Positions 13,963 to 18,449 of a stretch of DNA of 18,449 nt are shown here, piece after piece. A program made the position numbers and the translations under genes. The notes beneath the pieces were generated by a model. It worked only from the letters and a program-made list of their open reading frames with translations, had not been told where the DNA came from and ran no database searches. This stretch comes from CAZDBA01 sp964503615 (GTDB taxonomy: Bacteria > Planctomycetota > Planctomycetia > Pirellulales > Pirellulaceae), in contig CAZDBA010000102.1 of NCBI GenBank assembly GCA_964503615.1, positions 1-18,449 of the forward strand. The letters are read 5' to 3'. The number at the start of each line of letters is the position of its first letter. Position 1 is the stretch's first letter.

Positions 13963-16319
13963 TTAGTTGTTTTCGTTGGGCTGGGCGACTTTGCCCGCTT
14001 CTTTGAGCTTTTTCAGATTTGCCATGTAACGCTGCAAAGCGAAGAGGCCAACGACTAAGCAGATTCCAGCCAAGATTCCTGCTGGATCATACAACGACTT
14101 GGCAATCCATCCAAACGCAAGCACCCCGGCAAATGCTCCGCCTGCGACGTATGTTGAAATCGCTTGGTCGAGCTTTGATTTGGCTCGAAAGCTCTTGGAG
14201 ACGTTGTTCGATTTCTGCTTGTTGGCAAGCTGACGCATACGCTGCATGTCGGTAAGAGCTTCAGGAGCCTTTTGTTTAGGAATGTACTCAGCAGCTTCGA
14301 GAACCTTTGCTGGTGGTGTTTCAGGAAGTTGGGTTTGCGATTCTTGGACTTCTTTCGTTTCTTTAACTTCCTTTTTTTCTACCTTTGGAGTTGGTTCGCT
14401 GGTCTTTGGCGCAGGTTCGGGAGAGGCAGCACCGGCAGCTTCCGGGGCATCTTCACCTCGCAAACGCTGAAACAACTGGTTCATGTAGTCTTGCACAGAC
14501 TCATCGCCCCCGTCGGCTTGTGCAGCCGCGTCTTGTTCTGTTTCCATTTGTGGAGCAGGGGTTGGTTCTGCCGGAGTTTCGACCGTTGGTGTCGGCTCTG
14601 GCAAAGAAGATTCTGATGCAAGGCCGTTGTTGTCGTCAGTCGGTGCTTCAAACTGATCCAACTTGCCCTGTGATTTCATGCGAGCCAATATATCTGCGAC
14701 CGATTGTTGTTCTCCGGACTCGTTAGATGCCTCTTGTGAAGCTTCTTTCTGTGAAGCTTCTTNNNNNNNNNNNNNNNNNNNNNNNNNNNNNNNNNNNNNN
14801 NNNNNNNNNNNNNNNNNNNNNNNNNNNNNNNNNNNNNNNNNNNNNNNNNNNNNNNNNNNNNNTGTGAAGCTTCTTTCTGTGAAGCTTCTTCTTGAGCAAC
14901 CTCTTCGACAGGCGCTTCACTAACTGGCTGTTCTTCCTCTGGCGTTTCTTCAAGGGTGTCTTGGCCGTCAGTTGAGATAGTAGCTTCAGACTCCTCTACA
15001 ACCGAGTTTTTGAATATCGGAGTTTCAAGTGTTGATTCCTTGATAACCTCAGGGGCTTCCGAAGCTGCATCCGCATCCGTAGAAGTCGCATCAACCTGAT
15101 TTTCAGAGTCAGCTAAAGGCGGCGAGCTTGGTACCTGTTGAATAGTTGGAGCAGGAACCCGCGTTGACGCAGGAGATGCTGTTTCAGTCGGCACGGTAGA
15201 AAATCGCTGTCGTACAGGTGGCGTTTCAACCTCAGCTTTTTCATCAGGTTCAGATTTTGGCGTGGACTCCTCTTTCTCGCCGTCACCGATTCCCAGACGC
15301 GCCATAATCGCGTCCAGTTTTGCTTGCTCTTCGTCCGTAACACCGGTGTCTTCAGAACCAACGGTGTCTTCAGAACCAAGATTCCCAGCAGTAGATTCGG
15401 TTGCTTCAACAGAAGGTGACTTGAGCGTTGGTAAAGCGTTTAACGCTTCCTCAGCCGTCGACTCAAACTTGGCCAATGGCTCCTTTACGTCAACTTCCTT
15501 CGTGTTTTCCGTTTGAGTTGCAGCTTCAGGCTGAGCTACGACATTTGACTCTGCCGCTTCTGGCTCTGTGGTGACTTCTTCTGTGGTCGTCGCTTTTGGC
15601 TCTGCCGGGGACTGAGTTGGTTGTGGAGTTGCTGAAGGCAACGGCTCTGAGTAGCTCGTCTCGTGTGAGTCTAGATCGCTTTCCAATTTGTCGAGCCGCT
15701 GATCGATTAAGCTTTCAGTTGAGCCTGTTGATTCAGCCGATTTAGTTTTGTTTTCGACATTGGTTTCATCAAGAGACTTAAGTGCTTGCTCCAATCGCTC
15801 TTCGTTCTCCCGCTGTTTCGCTTCTTGAGGCGTTTCACTAGTTGGAGCTGATGCATTGTTCGCAGCTACATCGGTTGCAATCTTGTTAGCAGGTGGTTCC
15901 GGCTTTGTTTCTGGCTGAGTTGTTGAGGCGTCTGGGACGTTTGCACTTTGAGGTTGGGTTTGGTTTGTGACAGGCGCTACTTTTTGAGCAGGATTGTTCA
16001 ACTTTGTTTGTGAATCCGCAGTCTCTGGAAAGTGTCCCAACTGCATGACGACCATTTGCATTTCACCGATGGTGATATGGTCACCTTCTTTCAACCAGTG
16101 AAGTGTATCGCTGACTCCGTTAACGCAAACTTCGGTGCCTTGTGCGCGTAGTGCAGTTCCGTTCGGTCCACGCACGATTGCGCACTGGCCTGCATCTGCA
16201 CTGTTCCCACCTGTTAGAAAGCACTTTTGCGTACTTATAGGAAGGAGCTTTCCATTTAGGTTTCCACCAACCATTTTGAGGATTAATGTTGAAGGGGCAT
16301 TTTTAACGGGCGTATTCAT
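13963..16319 (-). CDS. Large FHA-domain membrane protein, interrupted by an assembly gap
   Basis: One gene, although it looks like two ORFs. N terminus (about 10-95): a divergent FHA-like domain (KMVGGNLNGKLLPI, FLTGGNSADAGQCAIVRG, LKEGDHITIGEMQMVV), which in the family binds phosphothreonine. Then come about 400 residues of acidic, Pro/Thr/Glu-rich sequence, QKEAS repeats at the gap, a motif SVADILARMKSQGK, then SVQDYMNQLFQRLRG, and two C-terminal hydrophobic segments (about STYVAGGAFAGVLAFGWIA and AGILAGICLVVGLFALQRY). Sequence before the gap reads in frame to TCA-CA; sequence after it reads AA-GAA-GCT-TCA..., leading straight into MKSQGKLDQFEAP. ATG 16319 is preferred over GTG 16322. True length depends on the repeat number. 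Confidence 0.8.
14735..14892 (-). repeat. 15-bp tandem repeat (QKEAS), spanning the N gap
   Basis: Units of CAGAAAGAAGCTTCA (coding strand) flank the Ns on both sides, with about two copies visible on each side and degenerate edges. It encodes QKEAS in the FHA protein. The gap probably exists because short reads collapsed here. Copy number is unknown. Confidence 0.85.
14763..14862. other. Assembly gap of 100 Ns
   Basis: One hundred consecutive Ns. For the repeat and reading frame to continue, the missing length must be 2 plus a multiple of 15 (at least, 2 modulo 3). One hundred is 1 modulo 3, so the run is a placeholder of arbitrary size. Confidence 0.95.
15344..15379 (-). repeat. Perfect 18-bp tandem duplication in the FHA gene
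   Basis: Two identical 18-bp copies (15344-15361 and 15362-15379) encode consecutive acidic SEDT-containing hexapeptides, giving SEDTVGSEDTG. It is an in-frame, recent-looking expansion within the acidic linker. Confidence 0.85.
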
Positions 16320-16322
16320 CAC

Positions 16323-16727
16323 GGTCTGCTTTCAAATTCCTGTCTTTGAGCCTGCTCGAAAAATGAAGCAGTTCTCGTACCCTTGGGTTTAGGTTTCAAA
16401 TTAGGGACCGTCAAAATTTTGGCTTCACATCTTTGGAAATGCCTGTTGTTCCAGCGAAAAAATGATTGCATTCCGCACAAACCGCAAAGTCGGTGCGTAG
16501 TACGCTTGATGGTGAAATTCTCAGCTCGCCGATTTTTGAATTTCGCAAATGTGGAGGAAAATTGGGGCAGCTCTTCGATCGCAATCTATAGTTCTGTGCC
16601 TTTAACAATGCGACCCTTTTAATCGTCAAGGATTGACTTTTGTGTTGCTTGAGCTCGAAACGAGTGGGCTTGTGGAATGAAGTCCAGAGATTCGATTACT
16701 TTGTCTAAGTACACGGGAGACAATTCA
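16323..16727. other. 405-bp intergenic region between divergent FHA and dksA-like genes
   Basis: No convincing gene is seen here. Short ORFs on both strands are in mutually overlapping frames and resemble nothing known. It holds the candidate minus-strand promoter at 16386-16414. For the plus strand, TATAGT at 16587-16592 with a poor TTGGGG 19 nt upstream is a weak promoter candidate for the dksA-like gene. Confidence 0.5.
16386..16414 (-). promoter_or_regulatory. Candidate sigma-70-like promoter for the FHA gene
   Basis: On the minus strand, TTGACG (16414-16409) is followed after exactly 17 nt by TAAACC (16391-16386). This places transcription start near 16379, about 60 nt before the ATG at 16319. 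The -35 is good and the -10 is weak. Confidence 0.35.
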
Positions 16728-17162
16728 ATGTCACGAAAACAAAGCCTCCAAAAAATGCGAGATGTCCTCTTAGAGCGGCGTGGTGCGTTGCGACAAGCCC
16801 TTGCGGGTGACAACAGTTTGCTTAGAAAACTGGAGCAAAACGGTGGAGATGCAGCCGACTGTGCCTTGGAAACTGCTTATAGCGAGTTGTCATCGCATTT
16901 AGCGGAAGCAGAAAGCCGGGAATTGAAAAGCATCGAGAATGCACTGAAGTTGATGGAGGAAGGCTCCTACGGAAAATGCGAAGGATGCAAGTCCAATATC
17001 CCCATGGCCCGTTTACAAGCCCTGCCCTACGCAACGGTTTGCATCGAATGCAAACGATTAGCAGAAGAACACGGACACAACTCAGGTGATGTAGTCGATT
17101 GGAGCCAGATTCTCCCCGAAGCAAACGGGACAGTGGGCGATATGGACGTAAATATTTCCTAA
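16728..17162 (+). CDS. DksA/TraR-type zinc-finger transcription regulator
   Basis: A 144-residue protein. A helical coiled-coil region (about 1-75) carries the tip motif D41-AA-D44-C-A46 (DxxDxA), which in DksA reaches into the RNA polymerase secondary channel. A C4 zinc finger follows: C84-EG-C87 ... C105-IE-C108. The family modulates RNA polymerase with or without ppGpp. The presence of the acidic tip supports a true DksA-like action rather than a general stress-type homologue without it. The ATG at 16728 has GGGAGA 8 nt upstream; the 16677 start adds an unrelated stretch. It is followed 113 bp later by the HtrA-like gene. Confidence 0.9.
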   Translation: MSRKQSLQKMRDVLLERRGALRQALAGDNSLLRKLEQNGGDAADCALETAYSELSSHLAEAESRELKSIENALKLMEEGSYGKCEGCKSNIPMARLQALPYATVCIECKRLAEEHGHNSGDVVDWSQILPEANGTVGDMDVNIS

Positions 17163-17275
17163 CCGTTACGAGCCGAACGCAGAAGTTCCAAATCCTGGAA
17201 ACAACTCGTTTAACCGCTCGAACACGCATAACCAATCCATTATCGTTGAATAAACCGTACTCGCCGATCGAATCC

Positions 17276-18442
17276 ATGACTTGTAAAAACTCAATCAAAC
17301 CGTCTTACACACAATCGCAGTTAAAAACGGCTAGGTTCGTGTTTTTCGTGCTGGGACTGTCGCTCTTAAGCGGGTTGAACTCCCAGATATCAGCTCAGGA
17401 GGACATCGACCTCCAGCGATCGCCAATTTATACACGACTATCTCAAGACGCTCAGCAGAATGCACGTTCGTTTAACGTCATTCGCAATTTAGTCAAAGCG
17501 GTATCACCGACCGTAGCACATATCGAAGCCAAAAAACGAAAAGGCGGTTCGCGGCCTTCGAACTCAAACAGCAAGCCCGCATTTATCGAAGAAGCCGGTT
17601 CAGGCGTCGTGGTTCGATACCGAAATCGACTGTTCGTTATCACAAACTACCACGTCGTTGAAAGCTCGGCTAAGGCGGATGTTCGCGTTGAGATAGATGG
17701 TCAACTGATGCAACCCACAGCCTTGAGGCATGACCCAGACTCTGACCTTTCCGTTCTGTTTTTGGAGCGAACCGATTTAGCCAGTGCTCGCTTGGGCAAT
17801 AGTGACCAAGTCGAGATCGGTGATTTTGTTGTCGCCATCGGCAGCCCTTTTGGACTCAGCCACAGCGTTAGCTATGGAATCGTAAGTGCCAAACAGCGAA
17901 GCGATCTGGAATTGGGCCCAAACGGAGTTCGATACCAGGATTTCTTTCAAACCGATGCCGCGATCAATCCAGGCAATAGCGGTGGGCCCTTAATTAATTT
18001 GAGCGGCGAAGTCGTCGCGATCAACACTGCGATCGCCAGTAATTCCGGTGGAAGTGACGGGATTGGGTTTTCGATTCCAATCAAGATGGCGATGCGAATC
18101 GCAACCGACTTGATCGACCACAACAAAGTACGGCGTGGGTTCCTTGGGGTTTCTCTGGACGCCCGTTACGATTCAGGCAAAGCATTGGAATTAGGTATCG
18201 ACCGTTCCTACGGTGCCCTTGTTTCAGCGGTGACTGCCGGGTCTCCAGCCAAAGCGGTCGATTTGCGAATCGGCGATGTGATCCTCAATTACGATTCGCA
18301 ACGGGTCAAAAACGATTCTCACTTGGTGACGTTGGTCAGCTTGACCCAAATTGGAGATTCTGTGCCAGTAGAAGTCTACCGCAATGGCGAGATCCTGACA
18401 GCGAATGTCACCATCCGCGACCGAACTGAATTTAACAACTAG
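17276..18442 (+). CDS. Secreted HtrA/DegP-like serine protease with one PDZ domain
   Basis: A 388-residue trypsin-like protease of the S1C (HtrA) group. Signal peptide 1-40 (hydrophobic 20-33, ending ISA before QED). The catalytic triad is visible: H126 (TNYHVVE), D157 (DPDSDLSVLF) and S235 (NPGNSGGPL). The PDZ domain (about 285-380; GFLGVSLD, SPAKAVDLRIGDVIL) regulates or positions substrates. Such proteins degrade or chaperone misfolded envelope proteins. The ATG at 17276 is chosen because it begins the signal peptide; the longer frame to 17099 would overlap the dksA-like gene and adds basic non-family sequence. Only one PDZ domain is present, as in DegS-type, but it has no obvious anchor besides the signal peptide. 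Confidence 0.93.
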   Translation: MTCKNSIKPSYTQSQLKTARFVFFVLGLSLLSGLNSQISAQEDIDLQRSPIYTRLSQDAQQNARSFNVIRNLVKAVSPTVAHIEAKKRKGGSRPSNSNSKPAFIEEAGSGVVVRYRNRLFVITNYHVVESSAKADVRVEIDGQLMQPTALRHDPDSDLSVLFLERTDLASARLGNSDQVEIGDFVVAIGSPFGLSHSVSYGIVSAKQRSDLELGPNGVRYQDFFQTDAAINPGNSGGPLINLSGEVVAINTAIASNSGGSDGIGFSIPIKMAMRIATDLIDHNKVRRGFLGVSLDARYDSGKALELGIDRSYGALVSAVTAGSPAKAVDLRIGDVILNYDSQRVKNDSHLVTLVSLTQIGDSVPVEVYRNGEILTANVTIRDRTEFNN

Positions 18443-18449
18443 AGTAGCA

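Noticed and set aside
14676..14762. C-terminal reading KKLHRKKLHKRHLTSP after the gap as the true end of the FHA protein
   Set aside because: It is a frame artefact from the 100-N placeholder. The other frame continues the QKEAS repeat and gives a long membrane-anchored C terminus.
14735..14892. CRISPR-like repeats
   Set aside because: Units are 15 bp, directly adjacent without spacers, and in frame in a coding region.
16383..16629. Small ORFs on both strands in the FHA/dksA-like gap
   Set aside because: They overlap one another on opposite strands, lack ribosome sites and show no recognisable protein features.

Overview
The window looks like a chromosomal segment from a Planctomycetota bacterium, most likely a Pirellulales-type lineage. 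The clues are a TIGR03790-family secreted protein, a DUF11-repeat surface protein, an FHA protein with acidic repeats and a planctomycete-type motif resembling SVQDYM, a queE/queF pair and many lineage-style secreted hypotheticals with A-x-A signal peptides. No rRNA, tRNA, CRISPR array, phage or transposase gene is visible. One run of 100 Ns (14763-14862) shows that this is draft assembly.

Layout. 1-1327: the 3' end of a zinc-ribbon gene that appears frameshifted, a 2OG-Fe(II) prolyl-4-hydroxylase-like enzyme, and a small membrane protein with an HExxH motif that overlaps it by 4 bp. 1446-2615 (minus): an anchored hypothetical protein, perhaps LolA-like. 2873-8605: a surface/envelope cluster. 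It has two diverged paralogous secreted proteins separated by a strong intrinsic terminator, a DUF11 protein joined to the second by an ATGA overlap, and a TIGR03790 protein with an inserted TPR-like segment. 8746-10293: an internally duplicated 10-TM DMT-like membrane protein and a small helical hypothetical.

10294-12475: queuosine precursor genes queE (minus) and queF (plus) in divergent arrangement, with a TIM-barrel sugar isomerase-like gene overlapping queF by one base. 12677-13927: a Tat-exported beta-propeller protein. 13963-16319 (minus): one large FHA-domain membrane protein. It looks like two ORFs only because the N gap sits in a 15-bp (QKEAS) tandem repeat and has an arbitrary length that breaks frame. 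16728-17162: a DksA/TraR-type zinc-finger regulator. 17276-18442: a secreted HtrA/DegP-like serine protease with one PDZ domain.

How the genes work together: most of the window serves the cell envelope (surface proteins, membrane proteins, secreted protease, Tat-exported propeller). queE and queF supply two steps of preQ1 synthesis for tRNA queuosine. No complete novel defence or mobile system is evident. The most unusual items are the repeat-gapped FHA gene, the duplicated transporter with an acidic linker, the paralogous surface cluster, and the left-edge frameshift.
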